Assembly (NCBI GenBank): GCA_030147525.1 | Contig: JASBVF010000032.1 | Span: 1 to 64,000, forward strand | DNA length: 64,000 nucleotides | Reading direction: 5' to 3' | Origin: Bacteroidota bacterium | Lineage (GTDB): Bacteria > Bacteroidota > Bacteroidia > Chitinophagales > Saprospiraceae | Shown here: piece after piece, positions 16,439 through 25,054 of the stretch | Layout: every line of letters starts with the position of its first letter | Position numbering within the stretch: position 1 is the first letter of the stretch | The notes under the pieces: generated by a model | The model's input: the letters and a program-made list of their open reading frames with translations, nothing else | What the model was told of the DNA's origin: nothing | The model's database searches: none | Position numbers and translations under genes: made by a program

Positions 16439-17092
16439 TTACCGTGTGTAAGAATAAATTATTTCCATTCCTTCGATCTCCTCCATCGTCTCTGCTTCCT
16501 CTACGCTGACCTTGGCGATATGGGCCTTCAGCCGCACCAGCGTTTCTTCCCGAAGGCTTTGCCGGATGGCGATTTCGAGCTGACCGTCCAGATGGAATTC
16601 CTGTTTTAAAATTTGAAGCTCAAGGCGCTTCACTGCATTCATCACATCGCTCATGAGCGGATAATCGAACCGTAGCCGGAACACGTCTTCCACCACCCGT
16701 TCGACGATTTCGGCGTTTTGCAGGGCTTCCTGCGCACATGTTTTGTAGGCATTGATCAGGCCGGAAGTGCCGAGCAGCGTTCCGCCAAAATACCGCACGA
16801 CAATAACGATAACATTCGTGAGGCCAAAACTGTCGATCTGCCCGAGAATAGGACGGCCAGCTGTACCGGAGGGTTCGCCGTCGTCATTGGCTCTGTAGTT
16901 ATTCTCATCCATGCCGAGGCGATAGGCGTAGCAATAGTGGCGGGCTTTCGGGTGCTCTTTTTTTACTGTTTCGAGGTGCTGCTGCCACTCCTCTTCTTCC
17001 TCCACGGGAAATGCGTAGGCAAGAAATTTACTGCCCCTATCCCGGAACTCGCCGGTAGCAGGGGCCGCAAGGGTGGAATAGGTATCTTTCAC
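16439..17092 (-). CDS. yigZ: YigZ/IMPACT family protein
   Basis: The 217-residue product has the UPF0029/IMPACT N-terminal domain (DTYSTLAAPATGEFRDRGSK, HPKARHYCYAYRLG, NDDGEPSGTAGRPIL, VIVVRYFGGTLLG) and the DUF1949 C-terminal domain (FDYPLMSDVMNAVKRL). The biochemical function is not settled; the family is linked to translation control. The start is a GTG at 17092, 21 bp after the truB stop. A longer open frame upstream overlaps truB and has the Arg/Pro-rich look of a shadow frame. It is the last gene of the ftsX-uppP-truB cluster. Confidence 0.9.
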   Translation of the reverse strand: MKDTYSTLAAPATGEFRDRGSKFLAYAFPVEEEEEWQQHLETVKKEHPKARHYCYAYRLGMDENNYRANDDGEPSGTAGRPILGQIDSFGLTNVIVIVVRYFGGTLLGTSGLINAYKTCAQEALQNAEIVERVVEDVFRLRFDYPLMSDVMNAVKRLELQILKQEFHLDGQLEIAIRQSLREETLVRLKAHIAKVSVEEAETMEEIEGMEIIYSYTR

Positions 17093-17112
17093 TATAAAAT
17101 CAGGTGGTTTAC

Positions 17113-17835
17113 TCAGTAATTGCTTGCAGGCATGAGGCTGTCGATGTGGTCCACCAAATCCTCCAGGTTCCAGGCGTCGTCGACGCTGTACTTGCCTATT
17201 TTGGTGCGGCGAAGCGAAGCGAGATAGGCGCCGCTGCGGAGGGCTTTGCCAAGGTCGTGAGCAAGCGACCGGATGTAGGTTCCTTTGCTGCATTTCACCC
17301 TGAATTCAATCTCGGGCAATGCCACTTTTGTAAATTCAAATTCGTAGATCTTCACCGGCCGTGGCTGTACTTCCACGTGCTCGCCAAGGCGGGCTTTTTT
17401 ATACAGCGGCTGACCATCGACTTTTATTGCTGAAAACATGGGCGGCATCTGGTCGATTTCGCCGATGAATTGCAGCCTGGCCTGCTCCATCATCTCCGGA
17501 GTGATATGCTGAACCGGGAAGGTGCCGTCAGGTTCTGTTTCGGCATCGTAGGAAGGCGTGGTGGCGCCAAGCCTGATGGTGCCGGTGTATTCCTTTGGCA
17601 TGTCCTGGTATTCGGAAATCTTTTTGGTGAATTTGCCGGTGCAGACAATCAGAAGGCCGGTAGCCATCGGGTCGAGCGTTCCGGCGTGTCCGACTTTGAT
17701 TTTTTTGATGCCCAGACTGTACTTTAATCCGGTGCGGATTTTATTGACAACGTCGAAAGAAGTCCAGGTAAGTGGTTTGTCAATGAGAAGGCAAGCGCCT
17801 TCAATGAATTTTCGACTCGGCAAAGGATCTTCCAT
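17113..17835 (-). CDS. truB: tRNA pseudouridine-55 synthase TruB
   Basis: The 240-residue enzyme makes pseudouridine 55 in the T loop. The catalytic Asp lies in GHAGTLDPMATGLL (about residue 52). LLIDKPLTWTSFDVVNKIR, MPPMFSAIKVDGQPLYKKAR and CSKGTYIRSLAHDLG are the family's substrate-binding motifs. It lacks a PUA domain, as usual for short bacterial forms. It lies between uppP and yigZ on the same strand; the gap to uppP holds a heptad-periodic element. Confidence 0.96.
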   Translation of the reverse strand: MEDPLPSRKFIEGACLLIDKPLTWTSFDVVNKIRTGLKYSLGIKKIKVGHAGTLDPMATGLLIVCTGKFTKKISEYQDMPKEYTGTIRLGATTPSYDAETEPDGTFPVQHITPEMMEQARLQFIGEIDQMPPMFSAIKVDGQPLYKKARLGEHVEVQPRPVKIYEFEFTKVALPEIEFRVKCSKGTYIRSLAHDLGKALRSGAYLASLRRTKIGKYSVDDAWNLEDLVDHIDSLMPASNY

Positions 17836-17840
17836 ATTTT

Positions 17841-17923
17841 AACTAAGAACTATGAACGGCGAACCATGAACTTTTACACCTGAATTTTACAGACACCGGC
17901 TTGTTATTCATCGTTCATCGTTT
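17841..17923. repeat. Heptad-periodic hairpin (GAACNNN words)
   Basis: The left arm reads GAACTAT (17847), GAACGGC (17854), GAACCAT (17861), GAACTTT (17868). The right arm reads GTTATTC (17903), ATCGTTC (17910), ATCGTTT (17917). It fills most of the spacer between uppP and truB. Related words are at 19134 and 33883. Confidence 0.75.
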
Positions 17924-17938
17924 AAATTTAATCAAGTG

Positions 17939-18733
17939 TCATGCAAGGTAAAAAATAATTACTACCGCTGCAACGACGAAACAATAGATTGAAAAATATA
18001 CCAATTTACTGTTTTTTACCAGTTTTATCATCCAGGTGCAGGCTATCAGACCCGTTACAAAGGCTGCGCCAAAACCAGCCAGCATGGCTCCCGACGGTAA
18101 GGCTGAAGACACAAGCGCCCCGTCGAGCAGGTCTTTTGCAATTTTACCAAAAATCAACGGTACTACCATCAGGAAAGAAAAGCGGGCTGCCCGCTCTCGG
18201 TCGATACCCAGCAGAACAGAGGTGGAAATCGTCGCTCCGGAACGAGAAATTCCCGGCAGAATAGCGACGGCCTGCGATAAACCCACCATCAGTGCATTGC
18301 CGAAAGTGACGTCTTTTCCCGTTCTTTGAGAGCGGTTCGCCATGAACAGCAACAGGCCTGTAACTAACAGACAGATGCTTACCAGCAAAATCTGATGGTT
18401 GAAAAGGTCGTCGATTTTGTCTTCAAGAAAAACACCGACCAGGGCCGCAGGCACCATGGAAAGTATAATTTTCAGGGAAAAGCGGGATTGCTCATTCCAC
18501 GAAAATTGAAAAAGCCCTTTGAAGATTTCGGCTACTTCTTTTCGCAAAATGACCACTGTGCTCAGGGCGGTAGCAAAGTGCAGGATGACTGTCATCATCA
18601 TGCTCTCCTCGGCAAGGCTGGTATCTCCGAGAAAATATTTGGCCAGTTCGAGGTGTCCGCTACTGCTTACGGGAAGAAACTCTGTCAAGCCCTGAATGAC
18701 ACCCAGGATGACAGCTCTTAATAGCTCACTCAT
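17939..18733 (-). CDS. uppP: Undecaprenyl-diphosphatase UppP (BacA)
   Basis: This 264-residue polytopic membrane protein dephosphorylates undecaprenyl diphosphate so the lipid carrier can be reused in wall synthesis. The two conserved repeats are present: GLTEFLPVSSSGHL (residues 15-28) and LPGISRSGATIS (about 158-169), with the catalytic Glu and Arg. About eight membrane helices are visible. It follows the DUF3098 gene by only 3 bp, so the two are co-transcribed. Confidence 0.96.
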   Translation of the reverse strand: MSELLRAVILGVIQGLTEFLPVSSSGHLELAKYFLGDTSLAEESMMMTVILHFATALSTVVILRKEVAEIFKGLFQFSWNEQSRFSLKIILSMVPAALVGVFLEDKIDDLFNHQILLVSICLLVTGLLLFMANRSQRTGKDVTFGNALMVGLSQAVAILPGISRSGATISTSVLLGIDRERAARFSFLMVVPLIFGKIAKDLLDGALVSSALPSGAMLAGFGAAFVTGLIACTWMIKLVKNSKLVYFSIYCFVVAAVVIIFYLA

Positions 18734-18736
18734 GGT

Positions 18737-19093
18737 TTAGTTGGCGTTGTCAGCCGATGCTGTATTTTCCGCTGCGTCCGATTTTTTGAAAATGGCATAG
18801 ATTTCAACCACCAGGCCAAGAATAATGACCAATGGTGCAAGCAGGGTTCTCCGGCTGCTGTAAATGATGCTTTCATCCCACACATCCGGGTTGGGCATGG
18901 CGCCACCGCTCATCAGAATCAGGCCCAGCGCTATGAGGCCGACACCGGCCAGCATCCAGATATAATTGGTTTTACCAAATATCAGCTCGCCTTTTTTGGC
19001 AGAGGAGGGAGCCGGCTTACTTCTCGAAACAGTCGGTGATGTCCGCTGTGAGGTCGTGACTACAACTTTCTTTTTTGTGTTGCTTTTACTCAT
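18737..19093 (-). CDS. DUF3098 membrane protein
   Basis: The 118-residue protein has a Ser/Lys-rich cytoplasmic N-terminus, two transmembrane helices (YIWMLAGVGLIALGLILM and LLAPLVIILGLVVEIYAIF) and the DUF3098 hallmark MPNPDVWDESIIYSSRRTLLAP between them. The function is unknown. Position between ftsX and uppP is, to my knowledge, common in Bacteroidota and points to a role in division or wall synthesis. Confidence 0.9.
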   Translation of the reverse strand: MSKSNTKKKVVVTTSQRTSPTVSRSKPAPSSAKKGELIFGKTNYIWMLAGVGLIALGLILMSGGAMPNPDVWDESIIYSSRRTLLAPLVIILGLVVEIYAIFKKSDAAENTASADNAN

Positions 19094-19133
19094 TTCATTG
19101 AATGGTTATGGCCGCAAAGGTCGTTTTTTTAAT

Positions 19134-19232
19134 GATGAACGATGAATGCTGAACGATGAATTTTTTTCATGCGTCGATTTGTCGCTGAATTTTAACAGAA
19201 TACACCGGTACGCTCAGATCGTTCATTGGTTC
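19134..19232. repeat. Heptad-periodic element (GATGAAC words)
   Basis: The words GATGAAC (19134), GATGAAT (19141), GCTGAAC (19148) and GATGAAT (19155) are followed about 60 nt later by the partial reverse complement GATCGTTCATTGGTTCA (19216-19232). It lies between ftsX and the DUF3098 gene. Confidence 0.7.
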
Positions 19233-20094
19233 AATACAAATCATCCACCCGCATTTTTAGATATTTTTTCACAACGTAGTACGTACTAAGGGTAGTGATT
19301 AAAATACCCAGCAGTAACAATGCGCCAAATACCAAAGCGATTCCTTCCACATCGATCAGCGCCCGAAAATCGCTCACATTGCGCAGCACGAAGTATAAAA
19401 GCAATACGAGCGTCCCCACAGCCAGAAGCCCGCTCAGCAATCCGTGCCAGAAGCTTCTGGCCAGATAGGGCCGGCTGATGAAACCCCACGAAGCCCCCAC
19501 CAACTCCATGTTTTTGATCAAAAAACGATTGGCGTAAAGGGCCAGCCGGATGGTGTTCAGAATGAGCGCTACCGCCACGATGATGAAAAAAATGCCGGAT
19601 GCCAGCACTGCCAGTCCAACTTTCTTCAGGTTCTCAGCAATAGCATTGGTCACGCTTTCCTGGTAATACACGTCGCTGACATAGTTGAATTCACGGAGTG
19701 TCTCCCTAATTTGCCGCATGCTGTCAGGCTCCATCCATTCGGAACGTACATTGAAAGTCAGCACGTCGTAGAGCGGATTGGCCATGTCCAATTTCAAGAA
19801 TTCTTCTCCGAATTCTTCCCGCATCATGGCAGTGCCGTCTTCCTTGCTGATAAAATGCGCCGAGTTGGCTTTAAAAAAACTGCTGCCGGCCAGGAATTGC
19901 TGCAGAGAATCCACACCGGCGGGCGAGGTGTCCGGCTGAAATTCCACGATGATCTCCACTTGTTCTTTCAGCGTTTTGATGAACTGCTGCCCCTGCACCA
20001 CCAATAATCCGAACAGCCCTAATAGAAATAACACCAACGTGACACTCACGATGCTGTACAGGTAATTCGGCTTGTTTGATGGCGGTTTTTTCAT
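19231..20094 (-). CDS. ftsX: Cell division protein FtsX
   Basis: The 287-residue permease has one N-terminal helix (LYSIVSVTLVLFLLGLFGLLV), a periplasmic domain (about 50-160; VEIIVEFQPD...VSDVYYQESV) and three C-terminal helices typical of FtsX/MacB permeases (LAVLASGIFFIIVAVALILN, GLLSGLLAVGTLVLLLYF, LVFGALLLLGILITTLSTYYVV). With FtsE it regulates peptidoglycan hydrolases at the septum. No ftsE is adjacent here. It heads the ftsX-DUF3098-uppP-truB-yigZ cluster. Confidence 0.93.
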   Translation of the reverse strand: MKKPPSNKPNYLYSIVSVTLVLFLLGLFGLLVVQGQQFIKTLKEQVEIIVEFQPDTSPAGVDSLQQFLAGSSFFKANSAHFISKEDGTAMMREEFGEEFLKLDMANPLYDVLTFNVRSEWMEPDSMRQIRETLREFNYVSDVYYQESVTNAIAENLKKVGLAVLASGIFFIIVAVALILNTIRLALYANRFLIKNMELVGASWGFISRPYLARSFWHGLLSGLLAVGTLVLLLYFVLRNVSDFRALIDVEGIALVFGALLLLGILITTLSTYYVVKKYLKMRVDDLY

Positions 20095-20142
20095 CAGCTG
20101 ATTTTAGAAACGGGCGCTAAAATAGAAAAATTTAAACTGTAA

Positions 20143-20177
20143 GCCGTTGGCTGATTGACTGTTGACTGTTGGCCGGA
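20143..20177. repeat. Heptad-periodic run (GACTGTT words)
   Basis: The words GCCGTTG (20143), GCTGATT (20150), GACTGTT (20157 and 20164) and GGCCGGA (20171) follow each other without gaps between ftsX and the coiled-coil gene. No clear facing arm is seen. Confidence 0.55.
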
Positions 20178-20202
20178 AATTGACAGCGTATTTGTGATAA
20201 AG

Positions 20203-20670
20203 CTACTTATTCGACTCCATGTCGTTGATGAGCGCTTCCGTATCTTTCAGCAGTTGCTCCAGTTCACGCTTGATGTTGGATGAGTCCTGCCCGCCTTTAG
20301 GTGTGAATTCATCCCTGCCATCTGTGATGCGTTTGCTTTCCTCTTCGTAATCCGAGAGTGCTCGGCGCAGCTCCCTGCGCTTCGCTTCCAGTTCGTCGAT
20401 GCGGTCGAGGTATTTTTCATCAAACTCTTTGGCATTGCGCTTCAGGCCGTCGAGGACGTTGCCGATCTTGTCAACGGCGTTGTCGTATTTGCCGGCGTCG
20501 AATTTTTCTTTCTCCGACTTGAGCAGGTCTTTCACTGCTACACCGACATCTTTCATTTCACTGAAAATCTTCTTCGCACCCTGTTTTTCCTGCTCCGTAC
20601 CAAGGAAGTAGTTGTAGATAAGGATACCCAGTACGAGGATGACGAGAAGTTTAAAAAGACTCTTTATCAT
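20203..20670 (-). CDS. Hypothetical membrane-anchored coiled-coil protein
   Basis: The 155-residue protein has one N-terminal membrane helix (LLVILVLGILIYNYFLG) and a highly charged, mainly helical body (about residues 30-155) with coiled-coil heptads (DELEAKRRELRRALSDYEEE, IKRELEQLLKDTEALIND). No family is recognised. It starts at the ATG at 20670; seven more codons are open upstream. The spacer upstream of it is filled by a heptad-periodic hairpin. Confidence 0.7.
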   Translation of the reverse strand: MIKSLFKLLVILVLGILIYNYFLGTEQEKQGAKKIFSEMKDVGVAVKDLLKSEKEKFDAGKYDNAVDKIGNVLDGLKRNAKEFDEKYLDRIDELEAKRRELRRALSDYEEESKRITDGRDEFTPKGGQDSSNIKRELEQLLKDTEALINDMESNK

Positions 20671-20693
20671 GAAAGTATTGATTTGTTGCATTT

Positions 20694-20766
20694 GGCTATT
20701 TGCCTTGGGTTATTTGCTGTTTGCAAAAAGCAAACGGCCAACAGCCAAAAGCTAATAGCCAAAAGC
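20694..20766. repeat. Heptad-periodic hairpin (GCCAAAA/GCTAATA words)
   Basis: The left arm reads GGCTATT (20694), TGCCTTG, GGTTATT, TGCTGTT. The right arm reads GCAAACG (20730), GCCAACA (20737), GCCAAAA (20744), GCTAATA (20751), GCCAAAA (20758). It spans nearly the whole spacer between the 5'-nucleotidase stop and the next gene. Words are shared with 11973-12000. Confidence 0.85.
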
Positions 20767-20773
20767 ATTAACA

Positions 20774-22402
20774 TTATTTCTTACTTTTCAAATACGCTAC
20801 CACTGCTTTTCTTATATCGCTTCGCAAATCATCCGAATTCCCCGGCTGTGCCATGTCTGTTTTGATGAAATTCTTCGGGTTGAAAAAGTCCAGCCGGGTT
20901 TCCTTGCCCTGCGAGGTGTAATCATTGGTGGCGATGTGGTACGTTTTACTATCATTCAGCGGTTGTCCGCCGATTTTCCAGGTTTTAGCGGCTTCGTTGT
21001 ATTCGATGTTGTGCCATTGCAGATAGCCGCCGATACCTTTGTTCTCCAGACCGGCTTCGAGGGCTTTTTTTAATACCGATCCCTTCAGGTCGATCTCGAC
21101 AATGCCGCCGCCGAAAGGCAGTGTACGAAAAATATCCACCGGTGTTACCGCCCCTTTCAACTGATCGTCCACCCGGATGGAGCCGCCGTTAAAAAAGGCG
21201 CAGTCCACTGGCTTTTTCGCTGCATAAGCCATCGATGCGGCGATAATGCCGCCCAGGTTCGTCTGAAAATTACGGACACTGGCCTCCCTTCCATCCAACG
21301 GTTCGGTAGCGGTAAAAATTACCTCGCCGGGGTTTTCGAATAGCAGCGCAATCTGCTCCCGCTGTATTTCCTGCCATTTCTCCACGACATCGCCAACGAG
21401 TTGATCGTCCGGAATTTCATCCGTGATGGGTACCAATTCAGAGTACAGCTCGGTGGTTTTGGTATCAGGGTACCAGGTGAAATGGTGTACGTAAACGCTC
21501 TTGGCGTTGGCATCGGCTTTGGTGATGATGACGTTGCCCACCGTGTCGATATGGTTTTCATGCTCATGACCGCCCATGATGAGTTTTGTTTTGGGCAACA
21601 TGGAAGCCAGCTTCAGGTCCTGGTTCAACTCCAGGTGCGTCAGGCCAATGACGACGTCGCATGTAGCGCTTAACTCAAGGTACGCCTTGGTAGCTTCCTG
21701 GTAGGGGTCTTCGTAATAAACATAAGGCACCTGGTTGTCATTCAGCACGGCACTGTAAAAGCCTACTTTCAGCGTTTTACCGCTCATGTAATCAGTGATT
21801 TCCCAGATGTAAGTCTCCGGCAGGTAGTATTTGTAGCCGTAAGATTCCTTGTAAAACGGCTCGACCCTGTTGCCCCGCTGATGCATGATATTGGTGCCGA
21901 GCCAGTCGAAGTAGGATTCATTCAAACGCTCCTGCAACTCGTGTTCTTTTACATCAAATTCATGATTGCCGAAGGCCACCAGGTTTACACCCAGTTCATT
22001 CATCACATCCACCATTTGCCGGCCTTTGATGGATTTGCCTTCATATTTCAATGTGCCCAGCAGCGAAGGGCTGAGGAAATCGCCGGCCATGACGGTAAAC
22101 AGGTTAAAGTTTTCTTCCATTAACTGCCTGCGAACGGTAGCCACCCTTGCCATGCCCCCTACCCTGCCCTCGTCCAGCGGCGCTATTTCATACACATCAT
22201 TCATTTGTAAAATGGTGAAGCTGACCGGACCGGCCTCGGAGTAATCGAAATCCGGCGGCATTTCCGTCGTATCGCCGCCGCCCGCAGCACCCATGCCTGC
22301 GATCAATGCAGCGCAGGAATGCAGGCTCAACATCAACGCCAGCAGCATGGCCAGGCCTGCCGCCTTTTTCATTAATCCAGTTGGTATCGTCTTATTTTTC
22401 AT
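20774..22402 (-). CDS. Metallophosphatase/5'-nucleotidase lipoprotein
   Basis: The 542-residue protein has a lipoprotein signal (lipobox near LSLHSC), a calcineurin-like metallophosphoesterase domain (about 58-330; QMNDVYEIAPL, MAGDFLSPS, AFGNHEFDVKEHEL, IGLTHLELNQD, MGGHEHENH) and a 5'-nucleotidase C-terminal domain (about 350-520; FFNGGSIRVDD, FRTLPFGGGIVEIDLKG). The predicted action is release of phosphate from extracellular nucleotides. The usual His in the first metal motif (NDxH) is Tyr here (NDVY), so metal binding may differ from that of UshA. It is divergent from the acetoacetyl-CoA synthetase gene. Confidence 0.9.
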   Translation of the reverse strand: MKNKTIPTGLMKKAAGLAMLLALMLSLHSCAALIAGMGAAGGGDTTEMPPDFDYSEAGPVSFTILQMNDVYEIAPLDEGRVGGMARVATVRRQLMEENFNLFTVMAGDFLSPSLLGTLKYEGKSIKGRQMVDVMNELGVNLVAFGNHEFDVKEHELQERLNESYFDWLGTNIMHQRGNRVEPFYKESYGYKYYLPETYIWEITDYMSGKTLKVGFYSAVLNDNQVPYVYYEDPYQEATKAYLELSATCDVVIGLTHLELNQDLKLASMLPKTKLIMGGHEHENHIDTVGNVIITKADANAKSVYVHHFTWYPDTKTTELYSELVPITDEIPDDQLVGDVVEKWQEIQREQIALLFENPGEVIFTATEPLDGREASVRNFQTNLGGIIAASMAYAAKKPVDCAFFNGGSIRVDDQLKGAVTPVDIFRTLPFGGGIVEIDLKGSVLKKALEAGLENKGIGGYLQWHNIEYNEAAKTWKIGGQPLNDSKTYHIATNDYTSQGKETRLDFFNPKNFIKTDMAQPGNSDDLRSDIRKAVVAYLKSKK

Positions 22403-22460
22403 GTTGAATTTTTTTTGGCTTTATCAAAAGTACCCAGATTTTCTAATTTTACTTTTCAAT

Positions 22461-22547
22461 GAGTGAATGATAGTATGATAGAATGAATGAATATTTCAAA
22501 GCAGCGCCTCACATTCACTCATTTCATCATTCAATCATTCTATCATT
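22461..22547. repeat. Octad-periodic hairpin (GANNGAAT words) upstream of acetoacetyl-CoA synthetase
   Basis: The left arm is GAGTGAAT (22461), GATAGTAT, GATAGAAT, GAATGAAT. The right arm is ATTCACTC (22513), ATTTCATC, ATTCAATC, ATTCTATC (22537). The right arm ends 12 bases before the start codon at 22560, so it occupies the position of the leader. Confidence 0.85.
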
Positions 22548-22559
22548 AAAATAAATACC

Positions 22560-24560
22560 ATGCTCTGGCAGCCCTCAACTGAATTTATCCAAAACTCCCA
22601 CCTGCGCCGTTACTTCGAATGGATGTCGCAAAACTACAATTTGAAATTTCAAAACTACCATGAAGCCTGGCAATGGTCGGTAGAAAATATCCCCGATTTC
22701 TGGGAAAGCATCTGGAAATATTTCAAAGTCATTTCTCACAGCCCCTACCGGCAGGTTTTATCCGGTGAAATGCCCACGGCCAAATGGTTTGAAGGTGCAA
22801 CGCTGAACTACGCCGAGCACATCTTCCGCATGGCAGATAACGAGCGTACCGCCATTATTTTTTCATCGGAAAGACACGACCTGATCGAAATCAGCTGGCC
22901 GGAACTGCACAGCCAGGTCGCATCCATGGCTGCCTATCTGAAAGAGATTGGCGTGGAAAAGGGCGACCGGGTAGCTGCCTATTTACCCAACATCCCCGAA
23001 GCGACCATCGCTTTCCTCGCTGCCTCTTCCATCGGCGCTATCTGGTCGAGTTGCTCGCCGGACTTTGGCGCCAACAGCGTCATCGACCGTTTTGCCCAGA
23101 TCGAACCCAAAGTGCTTTTCGCCGTGGATGGCTACACTTACAACGGTAAACCGTTTGACAAAAAACAGGTGGTGAGTGAATTGTGTGAAAAATTACCCAC
23201 TATCCAGCAGGTCATCCTGATCCCGTATTTAAACAGTGAAACCCAGCCTCACGCAATTGCCCCCCAATCACCAGTCACCAATCACCAATCACCCCGTCTG
23301 ACCGGATCATCCGGGCAGGCAATCATCACCCTCTGGAACAACACCTTCCGCCACTCCCAAACCCTCACTTTCGAGCCGGTGCCTTTCGATCATCCGATTT
23401 ACGTGCTGTACTCCTCCGGCACGACGGGCATTCCGAAGGCCATTACGCACTCGCACGGCGGGAATCTTTTGGAGCATCTGAAATACCTACACTTTCATAA
23501 TGACGTGCATCCCGGCGAGCGCTTTTTCTGGTTCAGCACCACGGGCTGGATGATGTGGAACTTCGTCAACGCCAGCTTTCTGGCAGGCGCTACGGTTGTG
23601 TTGTTCGACGGCAGCCCCGGCTACCCTGACCTTAATCGCCTTTGGGATTTTACCGAAAAAGCCCGCATCACGCACTTCGGCACGAGCGCCCCGTTCCTTA
23701 CAGCCTGCATGAAACAGGGCATTGCTCCCGGCAAGGATTTCGACCTTTCCGCACTGCGCAGCATTGGCTCCACTGGTTCGCCGCTGCCACCCGAAGCCTT
23801 TGCCTATGTTTATGATGAAATAAAAAAAGACCTCTGGCTCAGCTCCATGGCCGGCGGCACGGACGTCTGCACGGCCTGGGTGGGCGGTTGTCCCACGGAG
23901 CCGGTTTACAAGGGCGAAATTCAATGCCGCTGCCTCGGCGCAGCCATCGAGGCCTGGAACGAAGACGGCGAACCGGTGACGCAGGAGGTCGGCGAGCTGA
24001 TCGTGACGAAGCCCATGCCTTCCATGCCGGTTTTCTTTTGGGGCGATGAAAACAACGAGCGCTACCGCAGCAGTTATTTTGAAATGTACCCCGGCGTCTG
24101 GCGGCACGGCGACTGGATCGAGATCACAAATCACAACGGCATCGTCATCTATGGCCGATCAGACGCTACGCTCAACCGGGGCGGCGTACGCATCGGCACG
24201 GCGGAGATCTACCGGGCGATGGATAAGATTCCGGAGATCAAAGACAGCCTGATCGTGAGCATCGAGCAGGAAGGCGGCAGCGACTACATGCCGCTGTTTG
24301 TGGTGTTGAACGAGGATGTCGAGTTGACGGATGTTTTAAAAAAGAAGATAAAAACCACGCTCCGCTCGGAGTATTCGCCCCGCCACGTGCCGGACGAAAT
24401 CATCGTGGCGCCCGAGGTGCCTTACACGATCAGCGGGAAGAAGCTGGAAGCCCCGGTGAAGAAAATTCTGATGGGAAAACCTGTTGAGAAGGCAGCGAAT
24501 GTGGATTCGATGAAGAACCCGGAGAGTCTGGAGTTTTTTGTGGGGTTTGCGAAAAAATAA
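22560..24560 (+). CDS. Acetoacetate-CoA ligase
   Basis: The 666-residue enzyme of the ANL superfamily activates acetoacetate to acetoacetyl-CoA. An ACS-type N-terminal cap (YHEAWQWSVENIPDFWESIW) is followed by the AMP-binding core. The P-loop YSSGTTGIPKAITHSHGG is at about residues 285-302, with WFSTTGWMMWNF, the A5-like GSTGSPLPPEAF, and the C-terminal GRSDATLNRGGVRIGTAEIYR and TISGKKLEAPVKK (catalytic Lys). About 26 residues before the P-loop region (around 230-255; SPVTNHQSPRLTGSSGQ) look like an insertion. At DNA level they are a run of CCAATCA heptamers (23264-23298). The gene is preceded by an octad hairpin and followed directly by a GC-rich hairpin. Confidence 0.92.
   Translation: MLWQPSTEFIQNSHLRRYFEWMSQNYNLKFQNYHEAWQWSVENIPDFWESIWKYFKVISHSPYRQVLSGEMPTAKWFEGATLNYAEHIFRMADNERTAIIFSSERHDLIEISWPELHSQVASMAAYLKEIGVEKGDRVAAYLPNIPEATIAFLAASSIGAIWSSCSPDFGANSVIDRFAQIEPKVLFAVDGYTYNGKPFDKKQVVSELCEKLPTIQQVILIPYLNSETQPHAIAPQSPVTNHQSPRLTGSSGQAIITLWNNTFRHSQTLTFEPVPFDHPIYVLYSSGTTGIPKAITHSHGGNLLEHLKYLHFHNDVHPGERFFWFSTTGWMMWNFVNASFLAGATVVLFDGSPGYPDLNRLWDFTEKARITHFGTSAPFLTACMKQGIAPGKDFDLSALRSIGSTGSPLPPEAFAYVYDEIKKDLWLSSMAGGTDVCTAWVGGCPTEPVYKGEIQCRCLGAAIEAWNEDGEPVTQEVGELIVTKPMPSMPVFFWGDENNERYRSSYFEMYPGVWRHGDWIEITNHNGIVIYGRSDATLNRGGVRIGTAEIYRAMDKIPEIKDSLIVSIEQEGGSDYMPLFVVLNEDVELTDVLKKKIKTTLRSEYSPRHVPDEIIVAPEVPYTISGKKLEAPVKKILMGKPVEKAANVDSMKNPESLEFFVGFAKK
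23264..23298 (+). repeat. Heptad-periodic run inside the acetoacetate-CoA ligase gene
   Basis: CCAATCA at 23264, CCAGTCA at 23271, CCAATCA at 23278 and 23285, then CCCCGTC at 23292. The 7-nt period is out of phase with codons yet the frame stays open, encoding PQSPVTNHQSP. This is the only periodic element that I found within a gene body. Confidence 0.8.
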
Positions 24561-24598
24561 GCCCGGCTGCCTGTCAGTCACGTGCAGGCATACCGGGC
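24561..24598 (+). terminator. GC-rich hairpin after acetoacetate-CoA ligase
   Basis: GCCCGG and CCGGGC pair outside a second stem (TGCCTG with CAGGCA). The structure starts at the base after the stop codon but has no T-run, so it may stabilise the 3' end rather than terminate on its own. Confidence 0.4.
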
Positions 24599-24620
24599 AC
24601 TTTCTGGATGCAAGGAATAA

Positions 24621-24956
24621 TCATGGATGGATATCTTTAACCTTTTCGCCGTATAGTTCAGCGCCCCTGTCTTCGGCTTTTTCACCGGCAGCGGCTTCGT
24701 GAAGTTCTTTGTCCAGGTCAGCTTCCATTTCATCATCAAGGTCTTCGCCCTGCATTTCGCCGATCGAGCCAAGGCCACGGTTCATACCGCCTTTGCCACG
24801 ATCCGTCTCTGCGTCCATGCTTTCCTGAAGGTTCTCGTCAATTTGTTCATCGATGGCGTCGGTGGATGATGTGCCTTCGGATTTGCTGATATCATCGGAC
24901 AGCGTTATTCTGACTTGTTTGCGTTTTTGTTCGTCGGAGGGTTGCTTGCTTTCCAT
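24621..24956 (-). CDS. Small acidic hypothetical protein
   Basis: The 111-residue protein is very acidic and probably disordered (SDDISKSEGTSSTDAIDEQI, EDLDDEMEADLDKELHEAA) with a central Gly-rich MNRGLGSIGEM. No signal peptide, membrane helix or known domain is visible. It lies 98 bp downstream of the Rho-N-like gene on the same strand, and both resemble the small stress-type proteins often clustered in Bacteroidota. The function is unknown. Confidence 0.65.
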   Translation of the reverse strand: MESKQPSDEQKRKQVRITLSDDISKSEGTSSTDAIDEQIDENLQESMDAETDRGKGGMNRGLGSIGEMQGEDLDDEMEADLDKELHEAAAGEKAEDRGAELYGEKVKDIHP

Positions 24957-25054
24957 GCTTTCTGTTTTACAATTAAATAATAAGGGATTTCATAGGTTGG
25001 AACGACCCTAAAGCCCCAATGTTCAAGCGCTGAAGCGCAAGCAAACAGTATCTT

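Noticed and set aside
17093-17293. Upstream extension of the yigZ frame overlapping truB
   Set aside because: The 67 extra residues are Arg/Pro/Gln-rich and read out of frame through truB. Family members start near the GTG at 17092.
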